A DNA stretch of 48,888 nucleotides from Deltaproteobacteria bacterium. GTDB lineage: Bacteria; Desulfobacterota; GWC2-55-46; DRQE01. This document shows, piece by piece, positions 41,460 to 48,888 of this stretch. The notes beneath the pieces were generated by a model. The model worked only from the letters and a program-made list of their open reading frames with translations, was not told the DNA's origin and made no database searches. Numbering within the stretch: the first letter of the stretch is position 1; every line of letters starts with the position of its first letter. The stretch covers positions 1-48,888 of the forward strand of contig JAJRSM010000002.1 of the NCBI GenBank assembly GCA_024278765.1, given 5' to 3'. The position numbers were made by a program, and so were the translations under genes.

Positions 41460-43130
41460 TTGGTAATCCATGATGTGATAGTTATAGGGGCTGGGCTTGC
41501 CGGGATGCGGGCAGCGGTTGAGCTCGCTGAGGCTGGCCTTGACGTGGCTATTGTTACAAAGGTACATCCGATCAGGAGTCATTCCGTGGCGGCGCAGGGT
41601 GGTATAAATGCTGCGATGAATAAGGCCGATTCATGGAAAGACCATATGTATGATACCGCCAAGGGTAGTGATTTTCTTGGTGACCAGGACGCTATTGAGG
41701 TGCTCTGTAAAGAGGCCCCTGAAAATATCAAAGAACTAGAGCGTATGGGTGCGATCTTCAACCGTGATGATAAAGGTAATATCGCGCAGCGTGCTTTCGG
41801 CGGTGCAGGTTACGCACGTACCTGTTATCTGGCCGATAGGACCGGCCATAGCATGTTGCATATTATCTTTGAGCAGGTAATAGCACGCGGAATTTGCCGC
41901 TATAACGAGTGGCATGTGGTCGAGGTTATTGTCGAGGACGGGGTGGCACGGGGAGTTATTGCCATCGAGCTCTTGACCGGCAAGCTGCACAGGCTGCATG
42001 CTAAGGCCGTGCTTTTGGCAACCGGCGGTTACGGAAGGGTATTTAGTGCCTCTACCAATGCATTAAGTTCGACAGGTGACGGAATGTCGCTGGCCTTGAG
42101 GGCCGGTGCGCCGCTTATGGATATGGAGTTTGTCCAGTTCCATCCGACGACTCTTAAGCGTACCGGCATCTTAATGACCGAGGGTGCGCGCGGAGAGGGC
42201 GGATACCTGATAAATGCTAATGGCGATAGGTTTATGCATAAATATGCTCCAAACAAATTGGAGCTAGCCTCGCGCGATGTCGTCTCACGCGCCGAGCAGG
42301 AAGAGATAGATGCGGGCTTTGGTGATGACGGCTGTGTCTTTCTTGATCTTCGCCATCTGGGCGAGAAGAAAATAAGTGAAAAACTCCCGCAGATCAGAGA
42401 TCTGGCGATAAAATTTGAGGGCGTTGACCCTGTCAAAGATCCTATACCAGTAAAGCCCGGGGCGCATTACTCGATGGGTGGTATTATGACCGACATCGAT
42501 GGTAAGACTCCGATTAAAGGGCTCTTCGCCGCAGGCGAGAGTGCTTGTCTGAGTGTGCACGGAGCCAACAGGCTCGGTGGTAACTCGCTTTTAGAGGCCG
42601 TTGTCTTTGGCAGGCGGGTCGGCCGGGGTGTCGCAAAGTTTGCAAAAACAGCTAAGCTCTATCCTTTCCCTGAAGACGCCCTTAAAAACGCAGCGCATGG
42701 CATAGCCCTTCTCATGAACAGAGAGGTCGGTGAGAGTGCCTCTAAGATTGTCGATGGCGTTAGAAAGGCGATGCAGAAGCATTGTGGTATTTATAGGGAT
42801 AAGAAGAGTCTGGAAGAGGGGCTCGCAAAGGTGCGCCAGTTGGCTGCTAAGCTTGATGAGATTGCTCTGGTAGATACAGGGGATATCTTTAATACAGAGA
42901 TGATAAATGTGCTTGAGCTCGGCCATATCGTTGAGATATCAGAGGCGATGCTGCTCGGTGCCCTGAATAGGGAAGAGAGCAGAGGCTCGCATTCACGCTC
43001 GGATTTTCCAACGCGCGATGACGAGAATTGGCTAAAACATACTCTGGTTTATTTAGAAGATGGCAAGTTCAGGGTTGACTATAAGGGCGTATCGATTACG
43101 CGTTTTCAACCGGAAGAACGTAAATATTAG
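41460..43130 (+). CDS. frdA: Fumarate reductase/succinate dehydrogenase flavoprotein subunit
   Basis: This catalytic FAD subunit of 556 residues starts at TTG with TTGGAGG eight bases upstream. The FAD motif is VIGAGLAGMRAAVELAE. The covalent FAD histidine is His41 in RSHSVAAQGGIN. The catalytic Arg lies in MTEGARGEGGYLIN near 240, the substrate motif HYSMGG near 341, and HGANRLGGNSLLEAVVFGRR follows. All key residues are standard, unlike the flavoprotein at 34265. frdB and a CCG-domain gene follow closely and no membrane anchor gene is present. Confidence 0.95.
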   Translation: MVIHDVIVIGAGLAGMRAAVELAEAGLDVAIVTKVHPIRSHSVAAQGGINAAMNKADSWKDHMYDTAKGSDFLGDQDAIEVLCKEAPENIKELERMGAIFNRDDKGNIAQRAFGGAGYARTCYLADRTGHSMLHIIFEQVIARGICRYNEWHVVEVIVEDGVARGVIAIELLTGKLHRLHAKAVLLATGGYGRVFSASTNALSSTGDGMSLALRAGAPLMDMEFVQFHPTTLKRTGILMTEGARGEGGYLINANGDRFMHKYAPNKLELASRDVVSRAEQEEIDAGFGDDGCVFLDLRHLGEKKISEKLPQIRDLAIKFEGVDPVKDPIPVKPGAHYSMGGIMTDIDGKTPIKGLFAAGESACLSVHGANRLGGNSLLEAVVFGRRVGRGVAKFAKTAKLYPFPEDALKNAAHGIALLMNREVGESASKIVDGVRKAMQKHCGIYRDKKSLEEGLAKVRQLAAKLDEIALVDTGDIFNTEMINVLELGHIVEISEAMLLGALNREESRGSHSRSDFPTRDDENWLKHTLVYLEDGKFRVDYKGVSITRFQPEERKY

Positions 43131-43141
43131 GTCTTTATAAA

Positions 43142-44119
43142 ATGCGACAAGTTATAAAATTTAAGATCAAGAGATTCGATCCGATGGGAGCTGAAGGCAA
43201 CGCGCCTTACTGGCAGGCCTATAATGTCAAGCTCGACCATGGGATGACGGTCCTTGAGGCCCTTCTAAAGATAGAGAAGAATGACGATCCTACCTTGTCT
43301 TTTAGGCGTTCGTGCCGCTCGGCTATATGCGGCTCTTGCGCAATAATGATAAACGGCACGAGCAAGCTAGCGTGCCACACCCAGATCGCCCCTGAGTTTG
43401 AAAAGCACGGTGAGATGGTGATAGGTCCTCTGGATAACTATCAGGTTTTGAAGGATATGATAGTAGACTTTACGCCTTTCTGGATGAAGATGGAGCGTGT
43501 GAAGCCGTATTTAGTGCCGAAAAAAGAACCAAAGGGCGGCTGGGTAATAACCAATGAAGATACCAAGGTAATAGATGCCTCTCAGAAATGTATAATGTGC
43601 GGCTCCTGCAATGGTGCTTGTAATAGCCAAGAGATAGATGAGGGATATATAGGGCCTTCGGCCTCGGCAAAGGCGTGGAGGTTTGTGGGAGATATCCGTG
43701 AGGGTGATAAGCGCCTCAGGCTCGACCGCATAAGCCAAGAGCACGGTATTTGGGACTGCGTCAGGTGCGTAAGCTGCACAGAGGTCTGCCCGAAAGACGT
43801 CGCCCCTATGACTGCAATAGAAAAGCTGCGTGAAGAGGCCCTTGCCGAGGGCTTGGATGATAACCCCGGGGCCAAGCATGCGCTTGCTCTGGTCGATTCG
43901 GTTAAGCGCGTAGGTAGGCTGGATGAGGCTACGATGACCTTTAAGACCCTTGGTTTTCTGCGTTCTTTAGGGATGATTCCGTTTGGTCTGAAGATGCAGA
44001 TGCATGGTAAGATGCCGCATCCGATCTTGTTTCCTGCTATAGGTAAGCTGGATGAAGTACGTGGTATTTATAAGGCTCGTGAGAGGCAGAGAAAAAATGA
44101 ACGAAAAAAGAAGGGATAA
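43142..44119 (+). CDS. frdB: Fumarate reductase/succinate dehydrogenase Fe-S subunit
   Basis: The 325-residue Fe-S subunit has the [2Fe-2S] motif SCRSAICGSCAIMING near 59-74, a CIMCGSCNGAC cluster near 150-160 and CVRCVSCTEVCPKDVAP near 206-222. The last motif has an extra cysteine compared with the classical [3Fe-4S] site (CxxxxxCxxxCP), as in type E SdhB of Sulfolobus. A basic C-terminal tail (about 75 residues) follows. It is 11 bases after frdA. Together with the CCG protein it looks like a soluble or peripheral, thiol- or Hdr-linked enzyme. Confidence 0.93.
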   Translation: MRQVIKFKIKRFDPMGAEGNAPYWQAYNVKLDHGMTVLEALLKIEKNDDPTLSFRRSCRSAICGSCAIMINGTSKLACHTQIAPEFEKHGEMVIGPLDNYQVLKDMIVDFTPFWMKMERVKPYLVPKKEPKGGWVITNEDTKVIDASQKCIMCGSCNGACNSQEIDEGYIGPSASAKAWRFVGDIREGDKRLRLDRISQEHGIWDCVRCVSCTEVCPKDVAPMTAIEKLREEALAEGLDDNPGAKHALALVDSVKRVGRLDEATMTFKTLGFLRSLGMIPFGLKMQMHGKMPHPILFPAIGKLDEVRGIYKARERQRKNERKKKG

Positions 44120-44122
44120 GAA

Positions 44123-45016
44123 ATGGCTTTGAACTACGCATATTATCCGGGCTGCGCCTCGCAGGAGATAACAAAAGAGGCTAATAAGACTACGCGGAAG
44201 GTCGCGAAGATTCTGGGTATCGGGCTTCACGAGATGCCGGATGCCAATTGCTGTGGTGCGGGTCTTATGACCGACTACGACCGTAAGCTCTGGCTAACGC
44301 TGAATGCGCGTATATTTGCACAGGCCGAGGCCATGGGTATGGATATCATGACGATCTGTTCTACCTGTCTTATGGTTATGAATACGGCCAATAAAGAACT
44401 CAGGGACGACCCAGTGCTGCTTAAAGAGGTCAATGACCTGATGGCCAAGGGTGTAGCAAAGGGCAGCGAAGCTGCGCTTTGCTATAGCGGCAAGGTCGAG
44501 ATAAAGCAGCTTCTGTGGGTATTGGCTGGCGAGTATGGTCTGGAAAAGCTCAAGGCCAAGGTAAAGCGGCCTCTCAGCTGGTTAAAGGCCGCTCCTTTTT
44601 ATGGCTGTCATACGCTTCGCCCATCGGATGCTCTGGGTTTTGATGACCCAGAGAAGCCCTGGTCTCTAGAGGCCGTAATCAAGGCCTTGGGCGGAGAAGT
44701 AGTTGACTATAAAGGTAAAACACGTTGTTGTGGTTTTCAGGTAGATCTGGTCGCACCTGATACGGCTGTCTCGATGACGGCAAAGAGATTGCTAGATGCC
44801 AAGGATATGGGTGCTGACTGCATGGTCACTCCGTGCCCGTTCTGTCATATAAACCTTGATAACTATCAGGGGATGGCCGAGAAGAAGGTCGCTAGAAAGA
44901 TATCCCTTCCCATATTTCACTTGCCACAGCTTGTAGGACTCGCTCTGGGCCTTAACGAGGCTGAAATGGGGCTGGATCGCCATATGGTCTCCCCAGAGAG
45001 TGCATTGAACAAGTAA
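44123..45016 (+). CDS. CCG-domain (HdrB/SdhE-like) subunit of fumarate reductase
   Basis: The 297-residue protein has two CCG domains: YYPGCASQEI, NCCGAGLMT and CSTCLMV, then FYGCHTLRP, RCCGFQVDL and CPFCHINL. The gene starts three bases after the frdB stop. Such subunits replace the membrane anchor in type E SQR/QFR and carry the disulfide-reducing cluster in thiol:fumarate reductase. Whether the electron partner is a quinone, a dithiol or another Hdr protein cannot be read from the sequence. Confidence 0.92.
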   Translation: MALNYAYYPGCASQEITKEANKTTRKVAKILGIGLHEMPDANCCGAGLMTDYDRKLWLTLNARIFAQAEAMGMDIMTICSTCLMVMNTANKELRDDPVLLKEVNDLMAKGVAKGSEAALCYSGKVEIKQLLWVLAGEYGLEKLKAKVKRPLSWLKAAPFYGCHTLRPSDALGFDDPEKPWSLEAVIKALGGEVVDYKGKTRCCGFQVDLVAPDTAVSMTAKRLLDAKDMGADCMVTPCPFCHINLDNYQGMAEKKVARKISLPIFHLPQLVGLALGLNEAEMGLDRHMVSPESALNK

Positions 45017-45232
45017 GCAAACTTGTTTCTGGTAGGGTTTAAGTTAAAACAGGTTGGTCTGTCTCAGGTAGCTCCTGCTTCCAAAACGTAGTATACTCTT
45101 TTGATAATGTTTTAATGCGCAGATATGCGAAGACCACCGGATTTTTTCAGGTGGTGGAGACTTGGTATTATGTCAGCAGGATTCCAGTGGGAAGAAGAGG
45201 CGTTGACGCCTCGGGACAAGGGAGAGAGGGCT

Positions 45233-46120
45233 TTGAAGGTCAGGTTTATTGTGAATCCTAAGGCCGGTACAGGTGAGAACCTGGCAGCCGCTATTATGGA
45301 CAGTATCAGAGCCGAGCTTACCGGTCTGCGCGGACTCTTTGAGATCAAGGTCAGCAAATCCCGCCACGATGCACTTAGGCTTTCAAAGGAAGCAGCCGAT
45401 AAGGAATATGACGCTGTCTTTGCCTGCGGCGGAGACGGAACGGTCAATATTATTGGCTCAGCACTTGTCGGAACGAATACAGTGATGGGGATAATCCCGG
45501 CGGGCTCTGGTAACGGGTTGGCGCATGCCCTGGGCATTCCCCAGAAGGTCCAGGGTGCCGTAAGTGTTTTAAACTGCGGGCGTATATTAAAGATGGATGT
45601 TGGGACTGCCTGTGAAAAGTATTTTTTCTCTACGGCTGGCGTCGGATTGGACGCGGTGGTGAGTAAGGAATACGGCAAGTGGACCGGCAGCGGCGGGCGA
45701 AGGGGGGTCTTGCCTTATCTGCCGATTGTCCTTAAAGAATACCTGATGTCAAGGCCGGAGTGCGTTACGGTAAGGTGGGATGACGATGTCTTTATGGGTC
45801 ATCCATTGATACTGACCGTAGCCAATACGCGCGAATACGGCGGCGGCGCGGTGATAGCCCCTGAGGCCGAGCCCTTTGACGGCCTGCTTGATGTTTGTCT
45901 GATAGAGAAGGCCGGGTGGTTAAAAGACGCTACACTGGCTATGAGGATATTTAGGGGGAATTTAGCTGCTTCAAAGCAGTATAGGAATATAAAGACCAAG
46001 GCCGTGACTGTAGTAAGGGGAAGTGCCGGGCTTATTCAGCTCGACGGTGAGACCTTTGCAACAGAGGCAAAGGTAAGTTTCGGTCTTTTGCCACAGGCCC
46101 TTCGGGTCTGGGCTTTTTAA
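45233..46120 (+). CDS. Diacylglycerol/sphingosine kinase-family lipid kinase (YegS/DgkB-like)
   Basis: This ATP-dependent lipid kinase family member has VRFIVNPKAGTGEN at the start, the nucleotide motif FACGGDGTVNIIGSAL near 65-80 and IIPAGSGNGLAHALGIP, with a C-terminal beta domain including IQLDGETF. I choose the TTG at 45233 (GGAGAG just upstream), because it places the first conserved strand at the N-terminus and gives 295 residues. ATG codons at 45125 and 45170 would add 36 or 21 residues of unrelated, hairpin-rich sequence; the 45170 ATG has a plausible GGAG. The lipid substrate is unknown. Confidence 0.83.
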   Translation: MKVRFIVNPKAGTGENLAAAIMDSIRAELTGLRGLFEIKVSKSRHDALRLSKEAADKEYDAVFACGGDGTVNIIGSALVGTNTVMGIIPAGSGNGLAHALGIPQKVQGAVSVLNCGRILKMDVGTACEKYFFSTAGVGLDAVVSKEYGKWTGSGGRRGVLPYLPIVLKEYLMSRPECVTVRWDDDVFMGHPLILTVANTREYGGGAVIAPEAEPFDGLLDVCLIEKAGWLKDATLAMRIFRGNLAASKQYRNIKTKAVTVVRGSAGLIQLDGETFATEAKVSFGLLPQALRVWAF

Positions 46121-46135
46121 GGAGAGGGTGGTGTT

Positions 46136-47410
46136 ATGAGTGATGATCTGAATTTTATAGCTGGCAATAATGCCCTGGAGTACAAGCTCAAGAGTAAGGT
46201 CTTTCGAGACCTGTCATCAAAGGAAAAACTCATCCTTGCTTATCGGCATCTGGAAGGACTTCGTCAGATAAACGGAGGCTACGTGGCCTCGCCATATACA
46301 GGAGAGCAGGGCGGGGATATGTACAAGGTCTTCTGGCTTCGTGACATTATGTACGCAACCTATGCCAATGAATATATAGGTGCTTACGATAAGATGATAG
46401 AGAGCTATAGGCTCGTGTTGCAGATCTTTAAGAAGTATAGCCATAAGATAACAAACGGTGCGCGTAAACGCCATTATATGGGCAGTTGCGCAGATGAGGT
46501 CGTTCACGCTAGAATTCATCCATCATCGCTGGAGGAGATAACGAGCGAATGGGGGCATCATCAACTTGATATTCTGGGTCTTTTTCTCTATAAGAGCGGA
46601 GACCTGATAAAGAAAGGGCATAGGGTCCTAGGGGCGGAAGAGGCCGAGGTGCGCATACTTCTGCGTGATATCGTCCTCTATCTGACGACCGTCAGGTGGC
46701 ACTCGGACCCTGATTTTGGTATGTGGGAGGAAGGCCCTGAGCAGCACTCCTCAAGTGTTGGCTCGGTGCTGGCCGGCCTTACCATGTGGCATGACGACGG
46801 CCATTATCACAGTAAATACAGGCATCGGGTGGACCTTTACAACTACGTCCCCGTACCGCAGGAATTCCTTGAAATAGGCCGGGAGTCGCTCAATAAGTTG
46901 CTGCCGGCTGAGAGTGTATCAAGGCCCTATGATATGGCGCAGCTAAGTCTTATCTGGCCTTACAATATCGTCACAGAGGTGCAGGCAAAGACGATAATTA
47001 GCAATATAGAGACGAATCTTGTCAGAGATAGAGGCGTTATAAGGTATAGAGGAGACGTCTACTATAGTGCTGATAAAGAGAATCCCGTGGGCAATGAGGC
47101 ACAGTGGCCTCTTGGTTACGCCTGGCTCAGTATCGTCTATTCAAAGCTTGCCAGCCGCTCTATGAGTGTTGGTAAGCTGCTTGGTTCACCTGATGAGTTT
47201 ATTCGGAAGTCTCAAGAGTATCTCGATAGGCTTGAGGCCGTAATGACCGATGATGGCAAGGTCCCGGAGCTCTATAGCGGAGATAAGATGAACCCTAATG
47301 TGCCGCTTGCATGGGCGCAGAGCTTTTATATAGTAGCGCGTCAGAACCTTGCCAATGTTAGAGATGTCGTACAGTTTAATATGGAGCCTGAAGGGCGTAG
47401 ACCTAAATAA
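46136..47410 (+). CDS. GH15-like (glucoamylase/phosphorylase kinase-like) protein
   Basis: The 424-residue protein resembles GH15 (alpha/alpha)6-barrel proteins. Landmarks are YKVFWLRDIMYATYA near 63-77, a possible catalytic-acid region GMWEEGPEQHSSSVGSVLAG near 197-216, ARPYDMAQ-like SRPYDMAQLSLIWP, GNEAQWPLGYAWL near 322-334 and VPELYSGDKMNPNVPLAWAQS near 375-395. There is no signal peptide, so it would act in the cytoplasm on an alpha-glucan or serve as a regulatory fold. It follows the lipid kinase gene by 15 bases with AAGGAGAGG upstream. Confidence 0.8.
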   Translation: MSDDLNFIAGNNALEYKLKSKVFRDLSSKEKLILAYRHLEGLRQINGGYVASPYTGEQGGDMYKVFWLRDIMYATYANEYIGAYDKMIESYRLVLQIFKKYSHKITNGARKRHYMGSCADEVVHARIHPSSLEEITSEWGHHQLDILGLFLYKSGDLIKKGHRVLGAEEAEVRILLRDIVLYLTTVRWHSDPDFGMWEEGPEQHSSSVGSVLAGLTMWHDDGHYHSKYRHRVDLYNYVPVPQEFLEIGRESLNKLLPAESVSRPYDMAQLSLIWPYNIVTEVQAKTIISNIETNLVRDRGVIRYRGDVYYSADKENPVGNEAQWPLGYAWLSIVYSKLASRSMSVGKLLGSPDEFIRKSQEYLDRLEAVMTDDGKVPELYSGDKMNPNVPLAWAQSFYIVARQNLANVRDVVQFNMEPEGRRPK

Positions 47411-47442
47411 ATCGGCAAATCGGCGATGCCGAAGCCAGATAG

Positions 47443-47634
47443 GCAGCACTGAAGTCTTTTGTGTTGCCGCGTAAGGGCCGTTACCTCATTACAGCCAGTT
47501 ATTATGATGAGGAGCTGGCACTGGCAGCAGGTCGATATCTTAATTTATCCGTGCCACCTTGGAGGGCCTTGGGTCGGCAACTACGGTCTTTTGAGCCGGG
47601 AGCGAGTATAGGCGATGAAGTCCGTTGTCCTTAG
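47443..47634 (+). other. Unassigned open frame before the CDF gene
   Basis: Sixty-three codons are open between stops in this frame, with a GTG at 47461 as the only likely start. The translation (for example RYLITASYYDEELALAAGRY) looks protein-like, but I recognise no family and see no good ribosome site. It overlaps the CDF start by 20 bases. It may be a gene remnant or a short leader frame. Confidence 0.25.
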
Positions 47635-48466
47635 AGCCACATTAATAAATATCCTAGGTAATACTCTGCTTTTTTGTCTTAAGCTGTGGGTAGCACTTTT
47701 CTCCGGCAGCGTCGCACTCCTCTCCGATGCCTTTAACTCACTTACCGATATAATCTCCTCAATCGCTATCTTCATCTGTGTGCGGGTCTCGGGTAAGGCC
47801 CCTGATGAGGACCATCCTTTTGGTCACTCGCGTGCCGAGCCGATTGCCGGGCTGATAGTAGCGATTCTGGCAGGGATTCTGGGTTTTGAGATAATCAGGG
47901 AATCAGTCGGTATGCTCCTGCGTGGTGGTGAGGTAGTAGTAAGCCCCTTTGTCGTTGCTGTTCCTTTGATAACAATAGTCGTAAAGTTATTAATGTTTCT
48001 TTATTTTAAGGCCGTTGGGCGTGCGGTCAATAGCCCGGCGATTACGGCAAGCTCTGTGGATTCCTTCTGCGACGTCTTTGCCGCACTCGCTGTCCTTGCC
48101 GGAATCCTCGGCGTATACCTTGGTTACCCTTTCCTCGACCCTATCGCTGGGCTCTTGATAAGTCTCTGGATAATCTATACCGGCTACTCTATCGGGGTAA
48201 AGAATATCGATTACCTGATGGGTAAGGCTCCGGGGGCTGAGTTGACCGCCCAGATAGAAGAGGCGGCGCACCGAGTTGATGGTGTTGTCGGCACTAATAC
48301 CATCAGGGCGCATTATGTCGGCCACCATATTCATGTCGAGCTGCATGTAGAGGTCGCTAAGGAGATATCAACTCTGGAATCTCACGAAATATGCGTTAGT
48401 GTCGAGCAGGCCGTAGAGCGTATGGAGAAGATAGGTAAGGCCTTTATCCATATAGATCCTGTCTAA
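47615..48466 (+). CDS. Cation diffusion facilitator metal exporter
   Basis: This proton-driven divalent metal exporter of 283 residues has six membrane helices and a C-terminal cytoplasmic domain (about 205-283, ending HIDPV). The transport-site motifs are NSLTD in helix 2 (Asn41, Asp45) and DSFCD in helix 5 (Asp149, Asp153), with HPFGHSRAEP between helices 2 and 3. An N-D-D-D tetrad is the pattern reported for manganese-type CDF proteins such as pneumococcal MntE, whereas zinc types have His. GGGAGCG precedes the ATG. Mn2+ export is an inference. Confidence 0.92.
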   Translation: MKSVVLRATLINILGNTLLFCLKLWVALFSGSVALLSDAFNSLTDIISSIAIFICVRVSGKAPDEDHPFGHSRAEPIAGLIVAILAGILGFEIIRESVGMLLRGGEVVVSPFVVAVPLITIVVKLLMFLYFKAVGRAVNSPAITASSVDSFCDVFAALAVLAGILGVYLGYPFLDPIAGLLISLWIIYTGYSIGVKNIDYLMGKAPGAELTAQIEEAAHRVDGVVGTNTIRAHYVGHHIHVELHVEVAKEISTLESHEICVSVEQAVERMEKIGKAFIHIDPV

Positions 48467-48535
48467 GACTCTGTCTATTATCCAACTACCCAGATCGAGA
48501 TGACTTGCCATTAAAACTTAACTAAAGGCCACAGC

Positions 48536-48563
48536 TTGACATGGTCTTTAAGTGGTGTAGACT
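48536..48563 (+). promoter_or_regulatory. Promoter-like site in the right intergenic region
   Basis: TTGACA (48536-48541) and TAGACT (48558-48563) are 16 bases apart. No gene follows on this strand before the palindrome at 48668, so a small RNA or a chance match is possible. Confidence 0.35.
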
Positions 48564-48667
48564 CTTTATTGCAGAGTTGCGGGCAAGGCGAGTTCGTTGC
48601 TAGGCCCTTCTATTCTTTGCTATTCGATCAAGTTCATCTTTGTTAACTTGGGTCATCCTGGAGTATA

Positions 48668-48701
48668 TTTTCATCTTCGGTCTTTCGGCCGAAGATGAAA
48701 A
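48668..48701. repeat. 13-bp palindrome beside the right-edge transposase
   Basis: TTTTCATCTTCGG (48668-48680) and CCGAAGATGAAAA (48689-48701) are perfect complements with an 8-base loop. It could act as a two-way terminator between the CDF gene and the minus-strand transposase gene. Confidence 0.6.
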
Positions 48702-48766
48702 ACACTTTAAGGTACCGAATGCTTTGTTTGAAAGGGCGGTGCACATAGGTATGCCTAGCCCCATTG

Positions 48767-48888
48767 TTAGGACAGCAAATCAGGCTGAATAAGGTGGATC
48801 GTGTCAGCCTTTACCGGGTTTGTTAGTTCTGTTTCTTTATCGAAATATACTTCAAAGGGAGTGCGATAGTCAAGAGACTCGTGGATCC
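48767..48888 (-). CDS. IS3-like transposase, C-terminal end (partial)
   Basis: The frame enters from the right edge and ends at TAA (48767-48769) after 39 codons. The text HESLDYRTPFEVYFDKE matches the C-terminal end of IS3/IS481-type integrase-core transposases ('HqsLgYrtPaEvy'). The catalytic part is outside the window, so completeness cannot be judged. Confidence 0.7.
   Translation of the reverse strand, partial: IHESLDYRTPFEVYFDKETELTNPVKADTIHLIQPDLLS

Larger units (their letters stand above)
48467..48766. other. Intergenic region before the right-edge transposase
   Basis: It contains a plus-strand promoter-like pair and a long palindrome (listed separately), and a minus-strand 18-codon frame (48600-48656) with a weak ribosome site. 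No gene is supported. Confidence 0.4.

Noticed and set aside
45125-45232. N-terminal extension of the lipid kinase
   Set aside because: It precedes the first conserved strand, is hairpin-rich and unlike the family. The TTG at 45233 has a ribosome site, though the 45170 ATG cannot be excluded.
48522-48656. Minus-strand small gene (MTQVNKDELDRIAKNRRA, then an amber and 25 more codons)
   Set aside because: It is only 18 codons before a stop, with a weak ribosome site and no recognised family. A second amber interruption is not good evidence for read-through.

Overview
The window reads as a chromosomal stretch of an uncultured, anaerobic, Gram-negative bacterium. Diderm traits are an Mla lipid-transport set whose MCE protein ends in an outer-membrane-barrel-like domain, and an InaA/WaaP-type lipopolysaccharide kinase. 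Anaerobic, ferredoxin-centred metabolism is indicated by HdrABC, Flx-type NADH proteins, a four-subunit 2-oxoacid:ferredoxin oxidoreductase, two-subunit class I fumarase and a soluble fumarate reductase with a CCG-domain subunit. This mix is familiar from Desulfobacterota, Nitrospirota and neighbouring phyla, but sequence reading alone does not fix the phylum. No rRNA, tRNA or CRISPR array was seen.

Layout: the window opens inside the 3' end of an IS1595-type transposase (+) and closes inside the 3' end of an IS3-like transposase (-). From about 0.3 to 19.8 kb every gene is on the minus strand. In transcription order these are a serine-pathway pair (class V aminotransferase, serA); hisZ and purA; F0 ATP synthase genes (atpZ-like, atpI-like, atpB, atpE); rpoH, alr and mlaE-mlaF-mlaD; an ASKHA/RACo-like activator; purH, purD and purE; a Sua5/TsaC gene; and a lone FlgC-like rod-domain gene. 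From 20.3 to 48.5 kb every gene is on the plus strand. These are mdh, two fumarase genes, hdrC, hdrB, (a hypothetical gene and a GIY-YIG gene), hdrA, flxD, an unknown gene, flxC, flxB, flxA, an LPS-kinase-like gene, an Fe-S/flavoprotein reductase pair, sucC, sucD, korD, korA, korB, korC, frdA, frdB, a CCG-domain frd/sdhE, a lipid kinase, a GH15-like gene and a CDF transporter. The divergent junction at 19.8-20.3 kb carries two facing promoters, one overlapped by a palindromic operator.

How the genes fit together: malate dehydrogenase, fumarase, fumarate reductase, succinyl-CoA synthetase and 2-oxoglutarate:ferredoxin oxidoreductase form the contiguous oxaloacetate-to-2-oxoglutarate arm of a reductive (or reversible) TCA cycle. 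Hdr-Flx is a flavin-based electron-bifurcating module that could oxidise NADH while reducing ferredoxin and a second, higher-potential acceptor. Ferredoxin is what Kor needs, and a thiol or the CCG/Fe-S fumarate reductases could be the other acceptor. The co-location suggests a coupled fumarate reduction/ferredoxin generation system. That coupling is my inference.

The plus-strand metabolic cluster is unusually littered with short repeats. A palindromic 'TGTCATTGCGAG...CGCAATGACA' family flanks a small GIY-YIG nuclease gene on both sides. A second, roughly 140-bp family occurs three times, after hdrA, flxC and flxB. The ends of both fumarase genes are echoed downstream. On the minus strand, the alanine racemase gene is interrupted by an in-frame amber codon just before its conserved C-terminal motif.
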